NCBI GenBank assembly: GCA_037179385.1
Contig: CM074187.1
Coordinates: 4,650,001 to 4,714,000 of the forward strand
Reading direction: 5' to 3'
Length of the DNA: 64,000 bases
Origin: Holothuria scabra
Lineage: Eukaryota; Echinodermata; Holothuroidea; Aspidochirotida; Holothuriidae
Of this stretch, positions 16,201 through 31,200 are shown piece by piece. A model generated the notes under the pieces. It ran no database searches and was not told the DNA's origin. It was given only the letters and a program-made list of their open reading frames with translations. Numbering within the stretch: position 1 is the first letter of the stretch; each line of letters opens with the position of its first letter. Made by a program: the position numbers and the translations under genes.

Positions 16201-19200
16201 AACAGGCCATTCTAAAAAAGTTATTCTATGCATTCTGATTTCAAAAATTTGCACCAATTTCTGCACCCCACCCCACCACCTTTACTGAGTAACAGAGAAG
16301 GAGACTCTCTCGTGTCAAAGGACCATTCTTGAAGAATCTAAAACTTGACACTAACTACACTTAGGATGTGATGTAATACACATGGGTGAGCAAGCTTCCC
16401 TGTTAACTGCCCACTTCTACTGTTGTTTTCAACATTGATTTCAGTGTCTTTATCCATTTTCATTCTACCTGAGGAGGACTGTTTCTTAGTAAATTCTATT
16501 CTCTTTCTAGATCAAAGGAGAAATAAGTATTCCTGGAAAGTACAATACAGGATACAGGACAAATGAACTCAATGTCCTGTATTTTAAAGGATGAGTGGTA
16601 TCTTGGTAAGTTTAAATCTGAGTTGTACCCATACTCATTAGAAGACAAAAGTATGACAAAGATCACTGTCATCTTTACCCACAATACCTTTAACATGCAG
16701 GTCTGTGAACTAAAGGCATTAAACAACCTCTTCAGTTTTGTGATGTTTTATTCATTGTACCATGAAGCAATTACCAATTAAATTTTTCTTTTCATTAATT
16801 TTTAATCCAATTCAAGTCCCTTCATCTAAAACAATAAGGTCTATCATAATACTGTTTACCTGATGGAATTATCCATCAAGTAATGAATTATATCGATCAC
16901 GTCTAGTAATGACTTCAAATTTTCAGGGATCTTGTAAGCATCTCTTAATACAACAACACTATCATGACTGCATCTTAGGCATACAAGGCAGATTATTACA
17001 CAAACCAGGGTTGCTTAACACATCACATATTCATGGCAGTCAGTTGCAAACAGTTAGAATTGATTCACTACAAAATGCGCAATAGACTTTTGAGAGGACA
17101 GCCAATGTTGAAGTACTCTCATTCTACAGCTGACACTACGTACCTTTCTTTTTCTAGTTCTTGTTGGAGGATGTAGACATCTGGTAAGTGATTCATCTCT
17201 GTCTCCACTCCAGGAGGATTACGCATCCTGCCTGTGGATGGAGAGCCTCGCATAGTTACTGGAAGAAACAGAAAAGAAACAGAAGGGTTCACTGTTAAAA
17301 AATTTGAACGCACTCAAATATGTTCAGCTTTGCGACAGAAAACAAAAGTAGCAGATCCTCAGTGTCATTTTTTTAATTAAAGGTGTATGCCAAATGTCAA
17401 AGTGTAACTGTCAGGAAATTCATTAAGTCCCTTGATGATTTTGAAAAATGCACTGCAAATGTCACATACATTAAACATACAAGCTAAGGTCATGTACCAC
17501 AAGATGTTTTCTACATTATTCCTACCATAAGACATTTCAAGTATGAAAAGGCATCTGGTACAGTGCATACATGACTAGTTCCCTTCCATCTTTATATTTT
17601 GTGATGTATTGAGGTTCACATGTATTTCTCTTAAAATACTGGGTGTCAGATACTTATAATACACTTCAAAGGAAGCAAGCTGAAATATGTTCTGGTATAA
17701 TTGATCACACTGTCTTGCATAACAAATTCTTGGAATCACAGACCGAATACAGTTTTACTCACAAGTAGAAATATTTAAGTATGCGCAGAGAGACAGAGCA
17801 TGTTATATCCTTGTTGAAGGGCAATGAACTGAGATACAATTTAAAATTCATCCCATTGTAATACTTGTTCACAATATAAAAGCCAGGGGATATAACTGCC
17901 TGCTATTCAAAGACTTTTATTGACAAGAATAGGACTAGTATAATATAAACCATCTATCATGACCGCACATGATACATCATACATTTTCAACTGTGAAACT
18001 GTGAACAAGTTGGCATTTATGTATTCAATACAATCACTGTGCACTCTCACTTGATTTTAACAATAGAGTGCCCTCACTATCTCTCCAACACTTGCACCTC
18101 AAAGAATGTGTCTAAATATGTAAAAAGTATACACATTTACAACATGTAAAATGTAGCCACAGTATGTTAACCTACAGAAACATGTATGTCACTGCTATAA
18201 ATAGGTTAACAAACATCGAAGGTAGACCTTCTCCTCCAACGAGATGGTAAAAACAAAGTCAATTATCTATCTCAGGAAGGTTGTACCTTAGGAGGGCTCC
18301 AGGGCAATCATCCCTAACTCAATTTTGTCCATCCACAGTGAAAAAGGAAATTTCCTTCTTTGTTTTGATGCCATACAAACAAGTTCTTAACTCTCTTCCT
18401 CTGAAATTTGAATGTTCCAGAGGCCACAAAAAAGTGAAGCAAAGAAGAAAATCAACAAGGATGTCCTTTACATGCCCTGTTGAATCAAATAATTTAAGTT
18501 TTTAAAAAACTCCTTGAGGAAATGATGCAAGATATTCTCCTAAAAGGTCAATGTGAAAACTGAAGACTGTTGATAAATCAGGATATTGAGTTTTCCTTTT
18601 GCCCATTGCATGCTTATAAATGCAAGCCTACAAAATCACCACTGTATTTAATCCTGAACAGCTGAGATTTATATGGTTAAGTACATATCTCAGATAATGT
18701 AGGTCAACTTGAACAATGGTCACTACGGACACTAGCAGGCCTGTAGCAACAGTTATGATATTGTAACATTGTTGATATAATTTGGAAACATTTGTATCGG
18801 CTGCACACTGACAGAGCCATTGCAAAACTGCACATGACTAGTTGGGATTCTGTTGAAATGTACATTCTGTTGCTAAGACTATTGATAATATGGTTATTAG
18901 CATGGTCATGGCAATCAGGCCAAAGTGTTAAAACGATATCATAATATCATTGCGAAAATGTTGGAGAATACCAATAAAGGAAACATAATTATCACAGTAG
19001 TCCTTTACATTAGGAAAATATTTTTTGTTGTTTAAATGATACAGGTAGCAGCTATTTGTAATCATGACATGAGCTTATCTGGGAGAAGAAACGAAGCTGT
19101 ACATATCAGAATCCAGATCCACAGAGGAGGCCTGAAAAGATATAACCCTCACGTCATTTGCCATGCAAGCGTGAGAATGAAAATATCAACTTAAACTTTT

Positions 19201-22200
19201 AAAAGCATAAGATGTCTCCATTACCATCTGAAAAGCCCTAACTTTAGGTTCATTTCAAACAGCTGAACTTAAAGTACATCCACTGTAAACCCAGCAATGC
19301 ACTCTTGTCATGCTTGAAACGGAAGTATATTCGAATCGATTTCTTCCGTAACTGTTCATCAAAATGCTGTAAAAATGTCACCATCATTGACAAGGATTTA
19401 CTGATTGTCTCTATTAGTTGCTTCAACCTCTGTATAGAATTTTCAGCTTAACAATACAGAACACAGTAGCAGCTAGTAGATGGGATTGTTTACATGTGTA
19501 GTGGTTGATGTTTGTTAGAGTGTAATACAGTAGATTACATTATTTACAAATATTTAAAGTTTCTTCATGACACTGTTCTTCTATGTAGTACATACGACAA
19601 TTTATCAAATGCAAAATGCTGAGTGCACGAGTCTGTACTTACAGTTAATTTTCTCTAATACAACTATACCTCCACTTACTATGTTCTGATAAATCTGACT
19701 TATTCATAGTTCTGAATTTCAAAGGCTGCTAACTTGAACACTACATACACGTCAAAAAGGCCCTCAAGTGAGTTTGAAAATGAAAATGGACTGTTCATGT
19801 CTGGAATTATATTTTGGCACCTTGTGAAAGCAAAATGGATAACAAATGGAATCACAAAATATGCTAGTGAGGAGTACACTTCAATATTCACAAAATGTAG
19901 GTTCCCTATGGCAGCCGCCACAGCAGATTCAAGTAATTATGCATCAGTACACTAGGCTACTGTGTAAGTTGCCAGGTTATAGGCCTTGGCAGCTATTAAA
20001 TATTCCTGCTGCACAGTGCAATTAAGGCACTATAGAGATATGCAGCATTCAACTCTGTATTACATAGAGAGTTGTACAGTAGTTCATGGACAAGTGTACA
20101 ATTACGGAGTTGCTGGTTGTTCTACTGTCATTTATTCTCAGCTACAAACCTTAAAGGGCAAGTTCATATTCAATTCTCCACAATGAATGAATTGGTGAGT
20201 TGGATATGAATAGATCAAATATTGTCATTTGGTGACCTTTGTTCATATGATGTTTGAATTACATTCTGTAGGGTAATTCATGAAGAAAATGAATTTTGTT
20301 AAAATAGTTGTCAATAATTCTTGTCAAAATCACAATTAGCTACGGATTTCTGTATGTGCCACTTTGCAATGTATCTACAGATCTGCTCAGGCAGTACTGA
20401 TTGAACCAAATGAATGGAAATAATTAAATGAAAGAATTACTGTACCTATGCTAAAAGCCAAACATACTACATGCAAAACCAGTATTTCCATCTTTGAACC
20501 ACATTCCAGCTACATGTCTTATTCACTTTGAGACACTGAATACTAGAGCTTTTTAGAAGTGTAGTCTAGGTCTCCTTTAGGATCATCTATTTGAAAAGGA
20601 TAATGAAGTATGCCTGACAGTATCACAAAAATAAACCATCTGATCACCTACTGCACAAATGCCCATACCTAAATGAATTTTACTACCATTTTCCTGTATA
20701 CTTCATAGTCCAGGGCCTAGTTCTGGAAGCACCTTCTTTCATATTCCTAATTCTCTCTTTTTCTCATGCAATCAATCACTATCTAGTTGTCAACCAACTG
20801 ACTTTCATTGCAATCAAGCAGCAACAATTTCACAATGAAACTTATAGTATGCAACCAAATAACATCAAAGATACTTGATAAAATGAGCCTATAGCCCTGT
20901 CCTGCTCTCACATAAACTTCATGTGACAAACCTTCTCAATGAAAGTTCTACAAATGCCCATTTAATACTTCTTACTTTATCAGAAGGCATGAGTTGTCAA
21001 AGTTAATAACACATCAATGAGATGTCACACTGATCCATCTACATATGACGATTTGTCCAATTGCATGGTTGAGATTCCTCTTGCACAATTTCCTCATAAA
21101 CAAAAATCCATCAATTGCCTGACCCTGAACAGAAGGCACACAGGATATTGTTTTCCAAAATTACATGCAAACACAAGGTTACATGCTTTTATAATGAATG
21201 GCGTTTAATTATAAACGATGTTAACAACACGACTGTGTGGTCCATATTGAGAAAGGTCTTTTCTGCAATGCATTCTTGACATTATATGTCCACATGTGAC
21301 AGAATGCCATGCTCCCTATGGATCATTTCATTTGGACTATGCAGGGGGTCAGTGTAGTCAGCCCTAACAACTAAACAGTTAATCAAAAAATAGTACCAAG
21401 GATAAACAGAAATATTTTGACACACCACAAAATATAGCTTTTGATTGTCTCTAAAGTTGTGTACAGTACAAGGAGATGTGGACATAAAGGTCATTAGATC
21501 TGTATCAACTGAGGTTCCTAAGGTATACTGAGGTGATATATCAATATTCATTGATTTGCTAAGGAGAAATCCAATAATAACTGCAGAAGCAGACTTAGTT
21601 ATATCATCAAAAGATGTCATTCATGAATTAGGATGACTGGGTTCATTGATTCTCAAATGCAGACTCATTATTTGTACTAACTTGCAGTGACAGAAGTACA
21701 TTCATAATTAATGATTGAGAAACATGGATTCCACCCCCCCCCCCCAAAAAAAAAAAAATCCCTAGTAGCAAACATAAGTTGCATCAACACTCGCCTCATG
21801 GAAAGCGAGAAGAGGATGATCTCTCTAGGTGCTACAAATTTACCAGGGTTAGTTATGGATAAAAAGTGGGGATTACACGTGAATAGCAGGTAAGTGTGGG
21901 GGCGATGTAGATATAATTTTACATATCAGAACTTGCATTTAAACAGCATTTAATCTGACCAGACATTACTACAATTTGGCTCAGATTATGGATAGTTTAT
22001 TAACAAGAATCAGCAAAAGCTGAGCTGATTGTCAACTCAACTTGATCTGTTTGATCAGCTGGTTGAAACTATAGAATTTTCAACTGGATTGAACTAGTAA
22101 GCCCCTCCCACCCTTCCTTTTGAATTCACGTCTATTGTATCATCTTCATATCCACCCTAATTATACCCAAAATGCTCACAAACAACAGTTCAGTAACACA

Positions 22201-25200
22201 TACGCTTTAATTGATCAAAATGTAAAACAATGACTAACTTTTGCACGATGGTTGAAGAATACTAACCACTATTAAAGTTCATTCATTAAATAATATAATA
22301 AAGGATACAAAAGAAATTCTTCTTAAGGACACAAAGACAATTAGGGACATGATGAATGGGTTAAAGGGAAGCAATTGTGCAGCCTTCTAGACAGCACAGA
22401 AATTCAATATAATTTTTCCAAGCAATGTAGCATCATTAAAGACCAATTTTATCCCAAGTCAAACGTAGTATGAGTTTTTCCAAGGCAAGTCTGAAAGGCA
22501 GTCAAGCAAAGCAGTGCAAAGCACCATATTTCTCCGAAATTACCCAAAGTGCAACAGAACAGTGACGTAAAACCTGCACCCAATGTATACTTTTGTTTCC
22601 TATTGCGGAATATCATATATACTATACTGCACAAACGCTCATAACACTACTGAAGACTAGCGCAACTGCCCATCGTTTAATTCATTTTACAAGCGTTTCA
22701 ACGGCTGAGTTTGAGATAAAGGTTCAGAAATCAAAAGATTAACTCCTTAAAAGAATATGGATGTCTCTTCAGGGCCAAGTGCATATGATTTTGAGCCAGT
22801 TCGACCAAGGAAAACTCGTGCACCTGCGAGCGATGTGACCAGCACCCGCGGCGAACCAGCCGTACAGTCTATACAAGCTAACGTTAGACCAAGGGTCAGT
22901 ACGTTATGTATAGGCTTAGTATAGCAATATGTAGCCTATGCCATATAACAATAACACCGGTCAATGTGTATGGTGTCTTAGCCGATTTCTCTTTGCGATT
23001 GCCTTCTTTTAACGTTTAAGTGTCCACAAATATCCAATATTACTTACGAGAATTACAAAAGGTTTGACCAAATCGAATCTTTGCGAAAATGAGTGAAAAT
23101 GAACCTAACTGTTGCACCGAAAAGCATGCTAAAATACGGTCTCGCTAGTCACAGCTTGTTGTCGTTACAGCTTGTAGTTTCAGGGTCTACTGGAAGTAAC
23201 TTATCTTGGTTTGTACAAAAGCAGTCAGAAATAACGAGTATTTTTTATTTGAGGATGAAACAAAAGGAAGAACAAAAAATTATTGGGTTATCAAAAATTT
23301 TTATCAGTAAAGCAAAAGCAACTATGAAATTTTTTAAGCTTTGTAAAGGGTAATTATAAATTCAGCTGTAAGTGTACGTAAGTTGGTAACCACTTTTGTG
23401 AAATCTGATCAGGTGCAGGTTTTACGTCATCAATCAGCTGATCCATGGTCGTGTTTCTTCGAGTATGGGGATACTCATGTCTTGAAGAGCGGGAGATTTG
23501 AAACTTTTTTTGGTATGAGTTTTTTGTGGAAAAACAACACAGTAGTGTTATTATCTAATGTTTATATATGTACTACACATATGTGGGGAGTCAAATGGCC
23601 ACTATTGCTCCCCTTTAACTTGGTAAGGACTCTAGCAATTCTGGACATGTTACTTTATTTCTGTTGAAGTTCACAATAAAAAACTTGTTGATTGAAAACT
23701 GTGGGTTAACTCATTTCACACTCAACAGTGAATTAGCTTAGATGGAGTTTTACAGCTAAGTTTCTAACCAATTAATTTAAGTGGGACAGTCATGGCCTTT
23801 TTTCTAGTTGTGGCTCACTGTCTGGTTGTCCCTACTCCAAGACATACCAAACTTTCTGGTGCTATATTGTGCAATACTTTGATTGTGGAACTACTATTAC
23901 CAGCAAAACTGCTGTCTACACAAGATGAACTTTCTCAACAGCCAGTAGAGACCACTCTACATATTGAACAGGATGAAAACAGTTTCTATAGCAACATGAA
24001 CCTGGAAATGAGCTGCAAAGTCCATATAACACATACACTTTGCTGTGATTTTGCAATTTCTTGCACACAATACAGACAGAGCTACACCTTTCAGTTTATT
24101 ACTTCAACAAGATCAGCAAAATCTCAGAAAATTCACAGCAAAATTTTCCAGCATCAGCAAGGCTTTGTCGTTAAATCTTGAACACAAAGGGAACCAATTA
24201 CAAGGACTTTGAAACATTGTAAGTACTACATCATAAATCATGCAATGCTTTCAAAAGATCTCTTACCTTGATAATTTTTGTAATCTCCCTGGGTATCAAA
24301 GCCATAAAGCCAGATACTTAGGAAACTGCAGCAAATTGATAGCAATTAGCAAAGACATGCACAATGCAATACCATGTAGCCCTACATATCTAATCAACTT
24401 TTCTAAGAAATCTTTGAATTCACAGTTACAGACGTGTTATGTATAAAAACTTACCTATTCTATACTTCTTGATCTAGTATGAACCAATCCCAGGACACTG
24501 ATTAAACATGCAGTTTGTTAAGATGAATTTTACGGCTTAGGTTTTTAACCAACTGGTTAAAGTCAAGCCAGCCACTGACTGTTTTCCAGTTGTGATTCAC
24601 AGGCTTTTTTCCCTACTGTAATCTAAACTATGTTGAGCACCAAGCACAGTAGCAGCAGGTTCCATTTTTAAAAGATACATACAAGACTTCAAAATCCTTT
24701 GAACTGTCCCAGATTCATGAAAAATAAACACACAACTATTAAGTACTACATACACCAAGGCCAACGGCTACGAGAGGATGATAAAGGGAATGGATGTAAG
24801 CAAGTTTGAAGCTCTAATGGGTTTGAATAAAACATCAATTATTGTCACATGATCAAGTTGGAAGAAACTGCACATTGTTGTCAGACATCAACAAAGGCAT
24901 GTATTGATTTTATAAAGTGAAGAACCCAGAATTACCTAAATGATTTTATCATTGATAGAAAATAGCATGTTCATAATAAATAAAATTCTGTAAAAGAAAC
25001 TGTATGTACTACCTTCACCTTTGCAATTTGACTTTACAATCCATAGCTCTCATCACATCCAGAGGGTATAGTACATGACTGGACAAAAAGAAGGGTTGTT
25101 GCATTATTATAACTACATAGAGTGCTCCCACTGATGTCACAAAGCTCAGCCCCTTCTGCCAACTAGTGTATACATTTCAACTGGCTAGCTGAGTAGTAGC

Positions 25201-28200
25201 CAATGCCCTGAGTATGACTTTCTTTTCATTGAAAAATATTAGTTAGATGTTATCATCTAAAAATTACAGCAAATTTGACTAATATTGATGCAAGATGAAA
25301 ACAGGACTTTAAGGCAGATATTGATATTGGATGTCAATATGTGACCCAATACTAAGCAGTACAATATGTTCTGTACATGTATACTGTAGCAGTACTGAAT
25401 TTGCCTTGTGCAACCAATTATCTGATAAATGTTGCACTAATTATTGTTTTCATAGATAGTGTATAGATGGACTTGGAATTCATACAAATGGTTGAAGGCC
25501 AGGGCAAGATGACAATAATAATCTCCACTACTGTAATTATCTCAAGATCAAATAAAGGGCAGAACCTTTGAAAATTATTCTCCTACCTTTCCTCCTTTAC
25601 CAGTTGGGAAAAAGATGATGACATGCAGCCTCAAATTGAGGCACAGTTTAGTGAATGATATGGACAGTATAGCTGTAGCATACCCCTCAACAGTGCAACA
25701 CACAGGGACTACTGTTCATTATTTCAAAGACACCCCTTGAATTTGCTTTATAGAATGATTGACTGTAGGAATGAGGTCTCCCTGACATCACAACATTTAC
25801 AAACAGGTGCAAACCCTATCTCTTTCCAAATATCAACAACAGGCCCCTGCTTTATGGAACTAATTATTGTATTAATAAATAGTGTGTGGCTGGACTTGAT
25901 TTATATACAAATACACATAAAACATGTGAAACAATATGTGAGAATCTGAAAAAGCATGAACTGAATGTAAAATCTGAAATCTTGGTACAAATATTTCCAC
26001 ACTTGTTGACATGGTTCAACATTTTTTTTCTACCCACCCAGTTTAAATGACAAAAGTTTTTTTATTTTGATTTATTACATGATTGTAAAGTATGTAAGAT
26101 TTTCTGTGGAGGCTTCAGTGGGTATACTTATAATCAGTCATGATCTCAGGTTGTATTTAATAGGATTTGATGACAAGTGCTAAAAAAAATAATATGTTGT
26201 ACAAGTTTCACATATTTTTGATACAGATGAGAGGAGCTTCTAGAACAAGTAAAAGGTGATCTACATACTGTATTTATATCTGGGATCTATTTCACTAACA
26301 CTAATTTAAGGATCATCACTAAGTCACTACTGAAACCTATCCCAAACAACACAAATACCAATGAAATATTGGTCACTAAGTTTAGGGAAACATTTTGAAA
26401 AATCGGTTGCTTAATTGCGATGGCTTTAAGACTTAGAGATGGATATCAGCATCAGCCATGATCGCTAATCCACCCCCACTTTAATTCATTTTTAAGAAAA
26501 TTTATGCAATGTCTGACTATCAAAATAATTTCTGAGCACATAATATATCCAGAGCATTTTGTAGTCATATGAAAAAGAAACACATGATAAGAAAAATACT
26601 TCCAAGGGACTGCGGCATTTACATGCAATTATGATACAGTAGGTACCCTTAAAGACTGTAAATTCTCACCCCAAACTACAACTTTTGTAGTGAGTCCCAA
26701 GAAATTCTCCATTGGAATAGCTCTTTGATTGACAGTAAGTTCATAAAATGCAGAGCACTGTAGCTCATATTGCATAGCATGAACTGTGCTGAGATTGTAT
26801 TGATTACACTCTGGGTTCTTACATACTCACCTTAAAACAATAAACTCAGCTTGTGTCTGGATGAAGATGGGTTTCAGACTCGTTCATGGGAGGGGTCTCG
26901 TAGATTTGGAAAAATTGGAACTGTTTGAGGTGAGAGAATTAGGCTGTTATGGAGTTCTTCACTTTCATAAATTTACAAAAATAGCTTTTATACGATTTAT
27001 CCACTTTGACTGGTTTAGTGTAACTTGGGCAGAACGTATTGTATTGTACTCGAATGCATTAAATTACAGCAGTTCAACAAGCATAATATAACTTTGAGCA
27101 AGTACATTCACCCATTCCCCAGTCCTCATTCCTTGTAGACTCCAAAACATTAGGATTATGAAATCAAAATACTTTATATTTTAGGTGTTATAATAAATAC
27201 CTTCCCACACAGATAAATAAATTTAATAAGAGATCTTAATGATATCGAGCTCCAAAAATGGCAAGGGGAAAATTCTCCTGGTAAGGATAAGCCATTCACC
27301 TTACAAAATTTTATGGTTTCATTTTATCATTTTGTTAATTACAAGAGGGAATGAAAGGTGCTGGTTCCCTACACTTTTCAATTCACTTTTCCAAATCACT
27401 TATTACAGCTAACCATGGGTTTGTACGTTGCTATTGTCTAGTTATTTTAAATTTGTGTCATGTAGACAGCTTGGTACTGGATGTTACTGAGAATGAGCTA
27501 CCCAACATGGAATAACAGTACAGGTTAATAACCTATAAAATGAACACACTGAACAGTTTGCAAACTTGCATGAACCTCCTTCTGGGAGTTTGGAAAACAA
27601 TAGACAGTATTGTTTAGAAGTGTGGTAAGTTCAATCAAGAACTGGGAATGCAAAAATAGGTAAGGGGCCAATCTTCCTGGAGAGAGGGGTGCAAGGGTAA
27701 TTTTTGCCTGAAAATTTAGTCAGCATTCGAGGCATACTTTATTTTCATAGCTATCTCATTTTGCAAATGGATCCAAGTACTGTTTCAGTCCAAAGTGAGA
27801 GGGCCATGGCATCCATTACCCACCCCCAACAGCCAGTATTAAGCAAATATATTGGGCAAGATAATTTTTGCCTGAAGTTAAAATTTTGGGCTTACTTCAT
27901 TTTTTTTGGCAGTCTCATTTTGCAAATGGATCCACTTTTTCTGTCCATACTGTATTGAGAGGGCCATGGCCCTTATGTCTCACCCCCCACAACCAATACA
28001 AAACAAATATATGTTCATTCTACCATTTGACATTTACACTTTTGACCTCTTGTCATGAAAATGGTACTAAAACCTACAAAGCAGTGTAAAAAATGATAGT
28101 AGAAATCAAGCCATGGTCTTTTTCAGACATAACATGTCCACACATAAACTAACTGTAAGACAGGAAATTAAGTTCAGGGAATATTGATTGATGAAACACT

Positions 28201-31200
28201 CTCCTTCATGGCTAGGGACAAATACCAACATGTCTAGGTATTCCAACAAGGTTAGCGCTGTGTTTGTTATGAAAACTAAAGAGACTTGAGGAAGAAATCA
28301 ATTAAAATGTTCACCTACGTCAAAATCTAATGGGAAGAAGAACTGACGCTACTATGAGAATTTGACAATATGCAATGAAGCCTTCAATTTTAGATTTTCT
28401 TGGTGTGCTATTCAAATCACACTCCTCAGGAAATCAAGAGATTGAAAGGTGTTCTGTTTTATCAAACTTAAAACAAATTTATATGAGTTCCCATTTTTGT
28501 CTCTAGGTGTGCAAAAATGGCACACCTCACAGTGATTTGAGGTGAGTGGTGGTGTGCGATCTCCCTCACACTACTCCAAATTCAAGGCTTGATGCAATGG
28601 AATATAAATACTTCAATGTTATATCATTTTCATTTTTTGCAGTGCTAGAATCAAATGTTTGTCAGATGACATGGAAACTTAATATACAGTACTACGCTGC
28701 TAGTCTGTCTACACACAAGTCTTGGACTCTGAAATACTTGTATATCCTCTGCAAGGGGGGACTACGGTATAATTAAACAGCCCTTTCTTTCAATTAAATC
28801 ATTTTTGAATTGTCATTCTAAAACTTTCCAATCCCTCCTCAATTGATATAAAACAACCAGAGAACTGAAACACTACTCAATACAACAATAGCAATAAGCT
28901 TTTTCATTTGTCCTCTCCTGTAATGCTCTAGAAACCCTTTACACTCTCCCTACTTCTCTTCCATGTAGCAAAGAAGCATCAACGCTAAAAATATAATTAT
29001 TATGTCAGAAATGGCATAGTTCCAGTTATTGTTTTCAATAATATTCTTCATATAGTTAAAAAGTTGAACACAAACGGTACAGCTACAGGAACAAATAGGA
29101 GATAAGTAAGTAATGGTGGAAAAATTCAAAAACATTCTTTCATAGTTTTTGCAAAAAATGATACAGCAATGCCAGTATAAATGCAATGCAACAAATAAAT
29201 CAATTATTCCCTTATTTGGTATTACAGTAAATTAAGCTTTAAAACAGACCAATTACCATTGTAAAGTCTTCATCTACCAACTAAGACCGTACAAAATCTT
29301 CCACATTAACCTAACACAAATCAGAATAATTCACAGATGACTTAAATTCACATGCAACACGTGACATTCCCGTAATTGCAACTTCTACTTCAGATGGACG
29401 AAACCAATCACAAGTTCACAGCACCTCAAACTGCACGTTCCTTTTCTCTGTCAATTGCTCAGCAGATACTACTGTACTTAACTTATAAACATGGAATTCA
29501 GAAAACGTGCTGGTTGAACTGACTTCCAATAAAATGCTATTAATCTGAAGCAAATTACTATATAATACAATGATACTTTCTCTCAAATAACTTCATGCTT
29601 CTCTGCTAAATGCTGTCCTCATTATCCTATTAAACTGTTTGATCAAAGAAAAAAGCCACATTTTTACACAAACTTACTCTGAGGTATAAAGTCACGTACC
29701 ATGCACTTCCGAAAACTTGCAACCCCAACTTGACTGTGAATGATACTACTCACAATAGAACCTGTTCCTTAAATAACTTCTTGCACATCACATGGCCACA
29801 TTCAAGCTGTTCATTAATAGTCCAAGGCTACTCTCTTCTAAATATTGCCATGGACAGGAGAGGAAATAGTTTGCCTTTAACAGCAGAATTATGATAACAT
29901 AAAATTTAAAATGACAAGTGTAACAAATCCAATGATTGTAGGGACGCCCTTTCAGCAGGATCAGATCGAAGGGATGTGTGGACTGTTAAAGGCATCAGAA
30001 TTGATTTATATCCTTCTCATAACCTGAGGAATAACAACTGGGTAGGAATGTGGGAAGTATTAGAGAATGTCATCAGGGGGTGATAAAGAAACTGTAATTT
30101 TACTGCTTCAAAAAGTTAAGTTTCAGAATGCCAACTCCCAATTTTGAAAACCACAAATTATTGATCACTTGAAGTAAATCAACTTCTTCTGATTCTTTGT
30201 AACTAGTTACCTAAATTTTTTCTCAGACCCCTATGCCAAAAGGATCTTACCGTAATTTATAAAATTACTTTCACATCTGGGGTAATATCTTCTCTTCAGG
30301 GGTGAACTTTTATGAAGTGCTCAATATTCATACCTAAATATGTCATTTTAGTTTACAAAGAAGGACAGAAAATGTCACAAGAGGTGATGTCATGATGACA
30401 AAAACATTTTTGTTAAATCTATTGGTTTACATCTTTGGTGGCCAGGGACATAATATTTGAAGAGTTAGTTAGTTAGTTAGTTAGAGGTTTTAAGGCCCAG
30501 TTTCCAACCTATTGGTTCAAGTCCAGCCGGCCAAGGCCTTTTTTCCAGTTGCGAATCACTGGCTTGAAAAGAAAAATATGTTTGTAATTGGTGGAACTGA
30601 GTTTAGACTTTAAAGCAACTATATCAACCATGCAAAGCAGGTCTAAAAGGACCATAGGCCTATTACTTGTAGCAAATATAAACCAGCACAAATCATCCAA
30701 ATTCAGCATAAAGGTAAGGTACTAAATTACATACATCAAAGGGTTGGACTGGTTGGAGTTCAAAGAGAAGTGATGAAGTTACATTTTTTTAGCACAATGT
30801 TTGATCAACTTAATCTCATTTCTAACAAATCTTAATATCTTATACCTTTTCACGAATGCACTTCACACTGAAAATACGGACAACCCCTTGGTAAAAGCTG
30901 ATTACAGAGAGCAAAAGGCTTAGAAGTGTCAGTAACCCATGACAACCATTACAACAAGGATGGCAGTACATATGTAAATGACAACCTCTATAGGTAAACT
31001 AAACACTGGGAAAAATTGTGAAAAAGTAAAGTCCAGAAACCACATACAAGACAAAAATCTCACAGAGTACCTGAAATTTGCAATTATTCCTACACCCTAC
31101 TGTCACCACGAAAGTAGCTGCACACCTACATGTGTCCACTCAATAGAAGATACACATCATATTTATGATACCCCAGAAGTCCCTCAACGAAGCAAACTTT

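Larger units (their letters stand above)
4860..17143 (-). other. APC intron 3
   Basis: 12.3 kb. It holds a tRNA-like fragment (5001-5090), two copies of a 300-bp MITE (6641-6945 and 10148-10424), a SINE (10515-10755) and homopolymer runs of C (6577-6587), G (7911-7925), G (9674-9687) and T (11649-11698, interrupted). The remaining stretches, 5.1-6.6, 6.95-10.1 and 10.8-17.1 kb, are AT-rich unique-looking DNA in which I see no supported gene. Confidence 0.8.

Noticed and set aside
23792..24181. 129-codon open frame on the plus strand
   Set aside because: The first part lies in a SINE fragment (23732-23840), and the length is about the longest expected by chance in AT-rich DNA of this size. 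No domain is visible.
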